DNA of 64,000 nt from Siphonodentalium dalli (Eukaryota > Mollusca > Scaphopoda > Gadilida > Siphonodentaliidae), in NCBI GenBank assembly GCA_032622095.1, contig CP136067.1:82612705-82676704 (forward strand), written 5' to 3'. Position 1 is the first letter of the stretch. Each line of letters begins with the position of its first letter. The position numbers and the translations under genes are program-made. Positions 12,541 to 23,512 of the stretch are shown piece after piece. Below the pieces are notes generated by a model that saw nothing but the letters and a program-made list of their open reading frames with translations, did no database searches and was not told the origin of the DNA.

Positions 12541-13466
12541 CTATGTGTTGTGGAACTACCCTCGACTACACTCACGAAGATACAAGGGCGAGTCGCCCAC
12601 AAATGCCTGGCAATTAACCCCCAAAATGCCGCCATCGACTATTATGTTTACCCATAACGACGCTGACCAGCCCGGACCCCCCATATGGACTATATGAGTT
12701 ATTTTAAGGCCAATGTAAGTGCAGGGGTGTCATGGAAACACACTCAGGGTCGCTATTAACCCTCAAAATGACGGCATCGGCGAAAATGTTCGCCGCGAAA
12801 TGAAGCTAACAGCCCGGACCGCCCCTGTTGCGTCCAGGTGTGATTTTAGTATCCATATCTGTGCGAGGGTGTGAATGAAACCCAAATACGCGCGGAGAGT
12901 GGTCAAGGTCAAACGGAAGTGCCGTTTATTAACCCCTAAACTTCCCAGATTCAGCCAGAATTACAAAATTGCGCCCCCAATAAACAAACTCACAGCCCGG
13001 ATCCCCTTAATGTCCTCGTACGTCTAATAACTCCTTATCTATGTGTTGTGGAACTACCCTCGACTACACTCACGAAGATACAAGGGCGAGTCGCCCACAA
13101 ATGCCTGGCAATTAACCCCCAAAATGCCGCCATCGACTATTATCTTTACCCATAACGACGCTGACAGCCCGGACAGGCCCGGACCATCCCGGTCCAGCCC
13201 GGACCCCCCATATGGACTATATGAGTTATTTTAAGGCCAATGTAAGTGCAGGGGTGTCATGGAAACACACTCAGGGTCGCTATTAACCCTCAAAATGCCG
13301 GCATCGGCGAAAATGTTCGCCGCGAAATGAAGCTAACAGCCCGGACCGCCCCTGCTGCGTCCAGGTGTGATTTTAGTATCCATATCTGTGCGAGGGTGTG
13401 AATGAAACCCAAATACGCGCGGAGAGTGGTCAAGGTCAAACGGAAATGCCGTTTATTAACCCCTAA
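12541..13466. repeat. GC-rich array, unit copies 3 and 4
   Basis: Copy 3 resumes at CTATGTGTTGTGG directly after the composite element and runs to about 13039. Copy 4 starts there and breaks off at about 13466, where an inverted copy begins. Confidence 0.85.
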
Positions 13467-13843
13467 ACACCTGGACGCAGCAGGAGCGGTCCGGCCTGTT
13501 AGCTTCATTTCGCGCGAACATTTTCGCCGATGCCGGCATTTAGAGGGTTAATAGCGACCCTGAGTGTGTTTCCATGACACCCCTGCACTTATATTGGCCT
13601 TAAAATAACTCATATAGTCCATATGGGGGGGGGGGTCCGGGCTGGACCGGGATGGTCCGGGCTGTCAGCGTCGTTATGGGTAAACATAATAGTCGATGGC
13701 GGCATTTTGGGGGTTAATTGCCAGGCATTTGTGGACGTGTCGCCCTTGTATCTTCGTGAGTGTAGTCGAGGGTAGTTCCACAACACATATGTAAGGAGTT
13801 ATTAGAAGTACGAGGACATTAAGGGGGTCCGGGTTGTGAGTTT
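13467..13843. repeat. Inverted copy of the GC-rich unit
   Basis: Read on the minus strand, this segment contains the end of one unit (CTCGTACTTCTAATAACTCC), the unit junction and most of the next unit. It breaks at CACCTGGACGCAGCAGG, against copy 4. Copies 4 and inverted together can fold into a large hairpin. A poly-G run marks the AGCCCGGACCCCCC segment. Confidence 0.8.
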
Positions 13844-14100
13844 CTGGTATGGGTCCCGCAAGCTATGTTAGACATAGGTTTAGTCAAAGAGCTAATATCG
13901 GTAGGTTCAATGCTTATAAGATATTAATTGTGTATATATAGCTCTTTGCTGAGTATAATGGGATTTTGATTGGTGTTGAAATAAGTTTTTTCCCTTTCTG
14001 GTGGATCAACTCGGCGGTTTTTCGGCACTTATTCCTCTGGTCAATACTTGTGAGTTTAAGAGGTAAATTTGGGTTTTTGTGGGAACGATATTTTGATACG

Positions 14101-14712
14101 TCATGGTTTGTTTGCGTCTGACGTTTTGTTAAGAGCTTCAATGATTAAAAACCAGTTTTTCTCAAAAGAGGGTAATTTCATTTGGCACTGTGCCAACAAT
14201 TTCTCCTGTAAATATATAGATTGTAGTTCTGATAGAAAGGATTTTAGTGATAACATATCAGGATTAAATTTAGTTTTATATATGTATTGTTTTATCAGTA
14301 GCCAAAACAGATTCATCATAGAGTTACCGCCCATTGATAGGGATCCAAGAATTGCAATATTTCTTGTGGCTAACAAGGCGATACCATTTGATTTGCACCA
14401 AATAGTAACATCATTTATAAAGTTTTTTTTACAAGCGGACAGTCCCAAAAAATATGGGATATATCTTCAGATGTTGTGCCGCAGCGATTACATAAATCAT
14501 TTTGTTCTAGGTTGACCATTTTAAGAAATTTCTTTGTGGAAAGTATTCTATGATTAATTCTATATTGTAACCACCACATTTTCGTGTCAGGCGTCGTGGT
14601 GAAAGCAAGCCGTTTGTAGTTTTCCCATTGAATGTCATTATCCTCAAATTCAGCCTGCCATTTTGTATGGTATTTTGGTACGATATTCATTGAATTCAAC
14701 ATTCAACAAATT
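14101..14712 (-). pseudogene. LINE ORF2 C-terminal relic
   Basis: Two overlapping minus-strand frames (14702-14415, then 14448-14101) encode the C-terminal end of a non-LTR retrotransposon polyprotein. A zinc-knuckle pattern CNRCG...HIFWDC lies at the end of the first frame, typical of the region downstream of the RT in L1/Tx1-like and related LINEs. The frames join within a run of 8 T (plus strand, about 14423-14430), so a one-base indel is the likely break. The 5' side stops near 14712 without any RT core, as in a 5'-truncated copy. The 3' UTR end is not clear. The LINE clade is not assigned. Confidence 0.7.
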
Positions 14713-17136
14713 ATTTTGTCTACCTTATTATCGTACTATTTCCGCCGTTTTTCGTGAATTTGGGGTGGGTCCCTTGAAAACAAACTTTTGTTAATTGTAG
14801 GGGTGGGTGTCTGAGATCTGAACGGGAAAAACTTGCGTTCGCGTGGTGGTGGGTCCCCAAAATACCCCCCCCCCCCACAAATTTCAACCTTCTATCCTGA
14901 ATTTTCCCACCCCCCTGTTTAAATCGGTCATAAGATATCAATTCGTGGAGTAATGTATCCGCCACTCTTACAGAAAGCACAGATACGCAAACTTGTTTTC
15001 GGACACCAGCCCCACGCGTGTCTGGGGAGATGCCGTCATGCCAACCTTGAGCGACCAATGAAAACTATTTTTGAACAATGTTCAACGTGAGTGGGGAGCC
15101 CAATGAAATCCACACAGCAAACAACAGGGCATACACATAACTAAACTTACTATAGTAAATAGTCTGAATTTGCAATCTATCGAGACTCGGCAAACCAGTC
15201 AAAAGTTCCTAAATGTATTACAATGCCATAACATAACGTGATATCGATGTAATCTATTTGTATTTCAAGAAAGAATTTGACTCCGTTCCACGATTAGAAA
15301 GTGAACGTTTGACATAGATCAAATCTTTTCTATCAAACATAATGTGCGTGCGCATAAATACGATATTGTCACCCTGGAAAAATGTACATGTATGTAGCGG
15401 TACCACTGGGTGTGTTATTGGGTCGGCTTTATTTCTGATATCCATCGACGACTTCCAGGATGTTAATTGTCTATGCAAACTTTTTGTTGACAGTAAAAAA
15501 ATAGTTGCGAACCCGACCAAACAAGACCTATATTGTACAGCAATGCACTGATTCAGTATGCCAGTGGTCGATAAACTGGCAACTCCGTTTCAATTCTACT
15601 ATACAATCCATGTATTATATTTGGACACAATAATTCGGATCTACATTTTGTGATGACAGATGACTCAGTATAATCCGGATCTACATTTTGTGATGACAGA
15701 TGACACAAAAACTATTGCATCGTATGATGATGGACGTGACTTGTGTGTTACAAATGATAACAAACTGAAATTTTATTCTCATGTAGCGAAAGCAAATCAG
15801 ACCTTGATGGGGTCATAAATTCATTTTCATTATAATTACCATATAGTTTGCATCGTTCATAGAGCACACGAGTGTATTTTGCACTAATCCATGGCTCAAA
15901 TTCATTCATTTGTCGCATATATTCTGTTGAGTATAACAGGAGATGGTGTCATAAATTGTCGGATTTAGTGTACATTATCCCTTTAAGGGATGTGTGGTGT
16001 CATGGACGCAGTCTCTACCATTGTACATTTGGCATCAATATTTACCGTGGAATTATATGTACATGTATTACTCTTTTGGAGACAACTGTTTAGTTACTTG
16101 ACGGGTTTTTACCGTTTGTGGATAATGACTGATTACTACTCATTTTGATAGATTTAATATATTGACTATTTGAACTGACATGGCTCAGTTGAACACCAAA
16201 TATATGACATATATGCGTTTGGTAGTGAGGACAATCCATGTCGATAAATACACGAAATGCCGGTATAATTATAGATCTTATACCGAAAAATTATCTAGAT
16301 CCCAAAGTCGACATTTCAGCGGTTTTCGGTGATTCGCACAGAAGTGAAATTAACGCTCTTTATCCATACCATAATGGTTATAGACATCATTTAACGCTCT
16401 TTATTGTTTCAATGTTTAACTTTCCAACCGAAGTAGCAGGATCAAAATCCCAATACTTGTGATAACTGTCCCATATTATACATAAATCATTCGAACTGTT
16501 GAAAGATCCAGCCCAACACTCAGTATGATTAAGGGGCCAATTCGGTCTTATATTTGACTGAAAATAGGACATTATTCGACCCTGCGTCTATAATAACTAT
16601 ACAACTTACACCGAATTTGGTTGGGAAATACCACCATTAGAGCTATCATAACGTATATTTCTCAGTCTGAAACTTCCCACTGCTATCAATCGATCGTTTA
16701 TTAAATCATTCGTGAAATCCAATTGTTGAAAATTTTACCAAATAACAGCAAATATAACCTCATAAAGCGAATGCCCATGTGGCGTCTTCGTTTAAACAAT
16801 TTGTGCTTTGTACCCTCAATGAACATTTAGAAAACAATTTACAAATTTTGATATGACATTAATTTAGATAATGGTGAAGATGATCTAACAACACATGAGG
16901 CTCGTGAGTCATCGTTTATGTTGAGTTATATCATGTCTTCATGAATGTCATGTTTTATTCGCATAGTAAGATGACAATTGGCTTAGGTAATATGCCTATA
17001 CTATACTGTTTCAAATTCAAACAAATATTTCAACATTGAAAACGAATGCAAAATTGTATATCTGTGAACGCGCTACTGCGTCTGGAAAACAAAATCGCCA
17101 AATGACGCGATTGATCATTGGAATGTTTGCTCATAA
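14713..17136. other. No gene seen; one small tandem duplication
   Basis: A G/C-skewed segment (14740-15020) has poly-C and GGGTGGG runs. A 40 bp tandem duplication built on CGGATCTACATTTTGTGATG lies at 15631-15709. The remaining frames are short and unrecognised. Confidence 0.5.
15631..15709. repeat. Two tandem copies of a 40 bp unit
   Basis: TAATTCGGATCTACATTTTG at 15631 recurs at 15671 with one substitution, and the copies continue through GATGACAGATGAC. Confidence 0.9.
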
Positions 17137-17565
17137 GCCTTAAAATTGTGTGTCTGTTATTAGCAGAATGAGGTCCCCAGAGGGTGAATTTTGTGACGCT
17201 ACCCAACAGCGGGCTAGCATCACTAAATCCACCCTATATGTGGACCTAATTCTGCTTAGGCCTCATCTTCTGGGAAGTATCTATAATATCAAATTAGCCA
17301 AATTAACATTTTTAGTTACGTTTCCCCTTCTGTTCAGTTTCTTTATATATCCACTAAATTGAAGACGATAAAATGAATGCATAATCGGTGTGACTAATGG
17401 ATGAACATAAATCTGATCCAAATCTCCATAGCAGTTGAGGCCTAAGCAGAATGAGGCCCACACACTCAGTGTGAATTTGGTTACACAAGCCCACCGTGCG
17501 GAAACGTCACTGAAATTCACATCGGGGACCTCGTTCTGCAAATGACAGACACACTATTTCAAGGC
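17137..17565. mobile_element. Foldback element, arms about 125 bp
   Basis: The left arm begins GCCTTAAAATTGTGTGTCTG. The right end, reverse-complemented, reads GCCTTGAAATAGTGTGTCTG. The match continues with interruptions through GCAGAATGAGGTCCCC and GACG to CTGCTTAGGCCTCA, leaving a centre of about 170 bp. There is no coding sequence. The structure fits a MITE or foldback element; the superfamily is unclear because no clean TSD is seen. Confidence 0.75.
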
Positions 17566-17838
17566 GTGTTGCTCACATGACAAAAATTCAAAAGGTCTTC
17601 AATTTTCCTCTTTTAAAGACCCACGGTACAGTTTGACATCAAAATATCCTGAGCCATTTTACTCTTACGATGTGTAACAGTAAATGAGTCATACTTGCAA
17701 TAATTATCACACAGGCATCGGGATAATCCTAATAAATCACCCATAGATAATAATATGCCGAAAACAATCTAAAAATCATAGAACGCTCATGGAAACGCTC
17801 TGTGTAAACATCTGTTAATAAAGTAATTAAATATATTA

Positions 17839-18110
17839 AATCGAGGCCTGATTATTTGCACGGAGTTAGACCTCTTAATGCTGGTATTTTGCAGTTTTCA
17901 TGTTAAAATTTCAAAATATTCTCCCTTGGGGTCCAATTTCTCCCCGGTTACCAGTCAAAGAATACTAATCAATTCAAACAAACAAATCGAGGCATGCGAG
18001 TGCTCATTTTGGAATGAAATTATTCATATTTTGAAGTTTGGCCTGGTCCAAGATGGGGGATGAAGTTGGAAATTCCAAGGCGGACGCCCCTCCCACCACG
18101 CTCCTCCGTA
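17839..18110. repeat. Dispersed block related to the 1.2-2.1 kb array
   Basis: It shares GGAGTTAGACC, a GCAATTTTCAGGTTAAAA-like phrase, and GTTGGAAATTCC followed by a GGCGGACGCCCC or GGTGGACACCCC segment with 1880-2110. Similarity is patchy, so it is an old copy. Confidence 0.55.
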
Positions 18111-18228
18111 GGTGCAGCCCCCAAACATGTACCCGTACCCAAAGTAGGACCCTATGAATCTGGGGTTTGCAATCGAATCGAACCGGGGTGATATTAGCGA
18201 ATCGAATCGAATATGCATGTGGTACGAA

Positions 18229-18232
<4 letters not shown>

Positions 18233-18274
<42 letters not shown>
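18233..18274. repeat. (TA)n microsatellite
   Basis: About 20 TA units lie at the 3' end of the minus-strand SINE. A second, shorter TA run at 18687-18706 precedes the same SINE tail sequence. Confidence 0.9.
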
Positions 18275-18279
<5 letters not shown>

Positions 18280-18527
18280 AGAGTTATGGAGGCACGGACT
18301 CAGTATGAGTGTTCATTGCTTCATATTTGCGTGAACAAATTCTCATTTCTTATCGCAATGGCCATGTGTCGATCGGAATGGCACATTGAGATGTTCCTCA
18401 AACCAAATCAAGCTTGAAAACCGGTCCCGATTTTCATCCATGCCGGGGTTCGAACCCGCGCCAACCTCGTCTAGCCCAGACTGTGATGATCGTATCCACG
18501 ACCTAACCACCTCGGCTACGGGGACAT
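18275..18527 (-). mobile_element. tRNA-derived SINE
   Basis: On the minus strand a tRNA-like head (18527-18440) carries an A box, TAGCCGAGGTGGTTAGG (18518-18502), and a B box, GGTTCGAACCC (18457-18447), the internal RNA polymerase III promoter. The D-arm phrase resembles serine or leucine tRNAs. The acceptor and T stems do not pair well, so this is not a working tRNA gene. A non-tRNA body follows down to about 18275, then a (TA)n tail. A truncated second copy of the body end lies at 18707-18747, continued at 20196-20209. Confidence 0.6.
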
Positions 18528-18686
18528 CCTTAAAAGGAAGCCCTTTCACCGAGAGTTAGGAAGCGTATCAGTCTGAACATGGGTTAGAACCCACTGCCTT
18601 CGAAATTCTTGATCTGCCATTGTGGAAACATGGCAATGGACTTCCTCCGAAATTGCATCTGTGACCATACGATTACTGGTACTGGC

Positions 18687-18747
18687 GTATATATATATAT
18701 ATATATGTCAGAGTTATGGAGGCACGGACTCAGTATGAGTGTTCATT
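18687..18747 (-). mobile_element. Second SINE tail, split by a LINE
   Basis: TA repeats and TATGTCAGAGTTATGGAGGC through GAGTGTTCATT duplicate 18268-18320. The continuation GCTTCATATTTGCG is found only after the LINE, at 20196-20209, then similarity stops. The SINE was there before the LINE inserted. Confidence 0.75.
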
Positions 18748-20184
18748 AGTGTAAACATATTTTATTGCATAATAATATCGCAACGGGATTGAGACACAAG
18801 TTTTACAACTTACAAATGGTCTCTCTCCCCACATAATTGTATTACACAAAATGAACATAAAATATAATCACACACAAACATTATAATTCATATGTACAAC
18901 ATCTTTTCACTTATAACAATATAATGATATAATCGCGAGTGTGACAATAACGGTGGATATTTCTCTTTATGGGGGGTGGTTCGTCCTGTGGGTCGGTGGC
19001 CCAGACGAGTCTTCGTCTTCTATATATGTAGTGATAATACAACATGTTACATTTGCAGCGTAGGTTTGCACATCAAGATGTTTAATAAAATTTGAACCGC
19101 GATGTCGAGGTTATGTATAATTGAACAGCCCTAAATATGCTCCGGTTTAGTGTACTATTCAGGTTAGTATCTCCAAGGAGGAGTTTCTCGAGATTAATAG
19201 TTTGTACACCAATGGTAGCGAGTTGGTGAAACAACAAACATCGTTGATCTGTGTAAAATGGACAAACAAAAAAATAATGATTTGCTTCTTCGGCCGGGTG
19301 ACCACAACGACAGCTTGGGTTGTCCGATATGAAGTTAGAAAATTTGTCAGCGTTTAAATCGCTACAGTAATTTCGAAGTTTGCAATGAATGATGTTTATC
19401 GCGCGATTTCCGAAATTAAAATAGTCTGGTGGCGCAAGAACTGGATCAGTCGTTAGGTATTTTGTTTTAAAAATACTAATGGAAGATGATTCTTTTATTT
19501 TATTTGACAGGGTATTCCATTCACTAGTTGTATTTGGGAAAAATGTGTGTTCAAAATGGACAGTTCTTTTGAATGAGTATGGAGGAAAACTTGTTTTATC
19601 TCTAAAATCATATCTAGCAGCTGATTCTGGGCGGGTGGGTAAGAGATTGTTGAGATATTTAGGGGTCTTGTTATTAGTTATTCTATACATGATATTCATT
19701 CTATGAGATTTCCTTCTGTTTGTTAACGTTTGCCACCCCAATTCTACTAGCAAGTTTTTCACAGGAACGGATCGTTTGAGACCTGTAACAATTCGACCCG
19801 CGTCCGCTTGGATGCGATCTAATTTTGAAATTAGCTGGGGCGGAGTCCCAGACAACGTCAGCGTAATCCATCAGGGGCAATATGTACGCTCGATAAATTG
19901 TGTCTAAGGTTTTCCTATTTAAAGAATATTTCAATTGTCTTAAATATGCAAGGCGGCCATATATTTTCTTTGATAACTCATTGATATGTTTGTCCCAGTT
20001 TAGGTCACTCTGTATGTTCAAGCCAAGGTGTTTGTGTGATTCTACTTGGGTTATAGGTTCACCACTGAGAAAAAGATGTATGTCGGGCTGGGCACCGGTA
20101 TAAGAGAATGTCATGGACTTAGTTTTACTACTATTGAACTTTACTAGCCATTGTTTTGACCATTTATTTATGGCTAAAAGATCA
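18748..20184 (-). mobile_element. 5'-truncated LINE, family L-A, with 11 bp TSD
   Basis: The insert is flanked by GAGTGTTCATT at 18737-18747 and 20185-20195, and the flanks join to the uninterrupted SINE sequence at 18300-18333. On the minus strand its 3' end is AATAAAATATGTTTACACT, nearly the same as the ends of the LINEs at 23282-34563 and 39575-41541, so all three belong to one family. The 3' UTR spans about 18748-19081. Confidence 0.85.
19082..20184 (-). pseudogene. LINE ORF2 C-terminal half, frameshifted
   Basis: Translation begins just after the lost YADD motif (WSKQWLVKFNSSKTK) and continues through the post-RT connection region to the zinc knuckle CRCG...NHYFFVC and the stop at 19082. 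It aligns in order with ORF2 of the long LINE at 30784-34077. The frame breaks near 19835, after DYADVVWDSAPAN, where a one-base change moves the reading into the second frame (SKLDRIQADAGRIV). It cannot make active protein because the RT core is missing. Confidence 0.85.
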
Positions 20185-20212
20185 GAGTGTTCATTGCTTC
20201 ATATTTGCGAAA

Positions 20213-21250
20213 AATGGGCTAGAGTGTCTTGTCAACCGTACTCATTCTAAACTAATGAAACTAGGTCGATAATCGATATTGCACTTTATTGGAAATGATT
20301 GCATAAAGACCTGAAACTAGTTTGGTCAATGTATAATCAGTAACGGGGTTAGGGGAGTTGGGGGCAATATTGGTTTGTGCTCCAATTGTCACCAAACTCG
20401 AATAAATATCTTCATACGAGTAGCTGACTACAAATACGGAGCCGGTTCTCCAATCGATTGATACAACACCAGAGTTACGGGCCGTCAAACTGTGGGTGCC
20501 TAGATATTGTGACTATTACGCCTTCGAAACTTGTGTATCGTGGTCAATATTTGATATGCAGTTTTATTGGAAATGATGGTATGAAGACCTGGTTCCAGTT
20601 TGGTCAAAGTCGAATATGGGTCAGTGGAGGGGGTAAAAATGAGCCAACATTTGTTTTTGCATCGATTGCTATTTACAATCTATACTCTAGATGGTTCTAT
20701 AGTCCGTATGCCAATGTCAAATCAGTGATGGGGTCAGGGGAGTGGAATCAAAAGGGGACATCGTTTGTTTCTACTCCAATTGTCACCAAACGCGCAATAA
20801 AACTCTCCACGTGTCGCTGATTACAAATATGCAAACGGATCTCCAATCGTACGATAAACACCAGAGTTACGTGGCTTCAAACATTGCAATTTTGGGCTAG
20901 CTATGGTGAATTGTGACCCTTATTGCATCTAAACTAACGAAACCGAGTCAATAATTGATATACCACTTTTACAACTTTATTTATTGGAAATTGTTAGATG
21001 AAGACCTGGGACCAGGTTGGCCAATGTTGAGTAAGAGGTCAGGGGAGGGTGTAAAATAGGGGTCATAATTTGTTTTCCATCGATTATCACCAAACTCGGG
21101 ATGTAATGTCTCTATGAGTCCTTAATTATAAATTTCCACCTGGTTCTCCAATTGCTTGATAAATACCAGATGTATGGGCCTTCAAATGTTCAGATGAACA
21201 TCTGATACCGGTCAATGTAAAATCAGGGACAGTGTCAGGAAAGGGGTCAA
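20213..21250. repeat. Degenerate tandem array, about 300-390 bp spacing
   Basis: Three diverged copies share TTGTCACCAAAC, a CTCCAAT(C/T)G phrase, a GATA(A/C)A(A/C)ACCAGA phrase and a TCAAAC end, at about 20386-20490, 20779-20886 and 21083-21190. AAGACCTGG and GGTCA(A/G)GGGAG motifs recur between them. The 120-codon frame at 20458-20820 is part of the array and is not taken as a gene. Confidence 0.6.
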
Positions 21251-22097
21251 GATGGAAGTTAAACCATTGGTTGGTTACAGTTTACAATTAAGTCATATTT
21301 GGACAGAACATGTATTTATAATGTGTAACTTAGATGGTAGGCTGAAATTCGTAAAATGGAAGTATCCAAATTTCCCACCGGGAAGTTGAAATCTAGTTCC
21401 AGTTGTTATTCTATCAGGCCTAGTTATATTTTAGAACAAGTCATCTTCAAACCCGTGTTATTTTTAACACACAAGAATGCAAAGAAAATATTCGACTCAT
21501 GATCGGGTCAAATAAAATCGAACCAGCAGCCCGAATCGCTAATCTAATCGAAGCCCAGAGCGTCGCAGGGCCCTAGCCAGCAGCTTTGTTGTGGGTGATT
21601 GAAATCATTTAAGAGTGTAATATTCAATGATTTCATTGGGTAACCTAGAGAGATAAACTAGACTGTTTTATGGCGCGATAGGAATTATACTGGCTACAGG
21701 TACTATTCTATTATGCTCCAGTCACTTTCGAATACTATACCAACTTATGACCTAAGCTGATTGGATGCGGCGATCACGCGTGGCACACTAACTTTTCACT
21801 TTGCAAAAGAAAAAATATGGCGGTATAGGATCGTCTTCCAAATCCAACTGAAATTTGTCATGGCTGGGGAACATTGGGTTGTCAGCTTTGTCTGAGCAAT
21901 CTAAAGGTTGTATATATATATTTATCACATAATTTGGCCATAAAAGCAGTTTCATAATTATCGGTAATAGACACGTTTAATATCAGCGCGTGCGATGACG
22001 TCACGGCGTTCTTCAAATAACTTGCGATCGCTGTAGTTTATGATTGTTGTTTTCGATGAATATTTCGCGTTGCGTCGAGTTTATTTGATCATGTGAT
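21251..22097. other. No gene seen
   Basis: AT-rich sequence without recognised repeats, TIRs or coding frames over 60 codons. Confidence 0.5.
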
Positions 22098-22253
22098 AAA
22101 AGGTATCTCACACTCGTCCTATTTTATACGTAATTTATCAACCTCGTCCTCTAAATTCTATTTGAGCCTCGGTAAACCTCGGCTCAAATCGAATTTAGTG
22201 AACTCGGTTGATAAATTCCGTATAAAATAGAAACTCATGTGAGATCCTCTATT
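22098..22253. mobile_element. Palindromic MITE-like hairpin
   Basis: The left arm AGGTATCTCACACTCGTCC...TTGAGCC pairs with GGCTCAAAT...CATGTGAGATCCTCT with a few mismatches. Matching segments include TATTTTATACG with its partner CGTATAAAATA, and AATTTATCAACC with GGTTGATAAATT. The arms are about 70 bp and the loop is tiny, with no coding content. Confidence 0.75.
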
Positions 22254-22319
22254 TATAATGTTTACTTTAATTACACACAAACTAAACACACATGCACACC
22301 CCATTGTATCAGCACAGGT

Positions 22320-22533
22320 TCCCGGACAGGTGATCGGGAGTACATGGGCAGGTACTCCACATAGTACCTGGATATATGGTAACCCGAATATTACCAGGAT
22401 ATTTGGCTCTCCACAGAGTAGCTTGAAGGCAATACATAGTACATAAAGTACATGTCTACATGACAGGTACTCCAGTGTACATGTGGACATGCATACTGCA
22501 AATTACCCAGAGAGATGCTCCAGATTGCCAACG
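22320..22533. repeat. Scattered GGTACTCC motifs
   Basis: GGTACTCC or its reverse complement GGAGTAC occurs near 22337, 22351 and 22465, and again inside R1 copy B at 22538 and 22574. One pair (GGAGTAC...GTACTCC) forms a small hairpin at 22337-22358. This may be the older part of R1 that copy A lacks. Confidence 0.4.
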
Positions 22534-23281
22534 TTGTGGTACTCCCACGGGAGAAATATAGTACCCACGTAGGTACTCCAGGGTACCTGCGTTTTTTTTA
22601 GAGTGTATGTAGATATCATCGTTCAATTTAATAAACGAAATGTAAGATAGCAAATACATTTCTGTCAAAACGCTTGAATTCGCTACGCCGCGCTGATCTC
22701 CTATGCACGAAATGGGTTATTTACACAGCGATTACAAGGTTTCATAAATTGTCGAACAATGGATATGTAACAGGCCGTATACAATATTCATGCTGTTCAA
22801 TGAGGCAACAAATAAGACACACAATAATCCATATTGAATTACTTACCTTAGTTATCACCGTAAAGGGACACAAGTTTTCCAAAGTTACGACTAGATATGT
22901 GCTATACGATTCACCAGGGAAAATTACAAACTCGTTTATCTCTACCGGATACGTACAATATAAATATTGACAAGCTTCGGTACAATCATAGATATGGACT
23001 CTCATTCACTCATTCACCAATAGATATGGAATCTCATTCACGCAATGTTGCGTGCCATGTGTTACAACAACAATTCACAATATCAACAGAAATAACATCC
23101 ATTGCAGAAGGACAGTGTATATTTGCCACGAATGAGGTACTAAAATGCTAATTATAAAAATGGGTTCCATTCGTTCGTGTGTGCGTCTGTTGGTAATAAC
23201 TTTGGAGCTCTCTAACTCAGTAATCATACGTCAGATTTGAAAATTATCTTTGTTATGCTCATGAACCACCATTGGGGTATC
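22534..23281. repeat. R1 copy B, left part
   Basis: It matches copy A 2118-2853 with small differences, including a short duplicated CTCATTCA stretch near 23000. It ends exactly at CATTGGGGTATC, the TSD of the LINE. Confidence 0.9.
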
Positions 23282-23512
23282 TTGAAGGTTTTTCAAGATG
23301 GCGGCCGAGGCATAATAAACTAATTTTTGCTCCCTAAATTTCGGCTTTTTAACGGGAAAAATGGTGTAATCAAGAGGCGCTAACAAGTGGAACTTCACGT
23401 GTGTAACACCAAGAAATATAGGCTGCTATTATACTAATTTCAAATTTGTTTTGCTGCGTTTTTTCACACTGATAAACGTAGAAACTCCAAACATAAACAA
23501 TCTCCTATCAAA

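Noticed and set aside
4950-13843. Repeated GC-rich units as a CRISPR-like or coding array
   Set aside because: Units are about 500 bp with no short-repeat and spacer pattern, and their frames are not kept between units.
14069-14515. 148-codon plus-strand frame
   Set aside because: It is antisense to the LINE C-terminal relic, whose zinc knuckle explains the region better.
18440-18527. Functional tRNA gene
   Set aside because: A and B boxes are good, but acceptor and T stems do not pair and a SINE body with a TA tail follows.
20458-20820. 120-codon frame as a gene
   Set aside because: It lies across units of the degenerate array.
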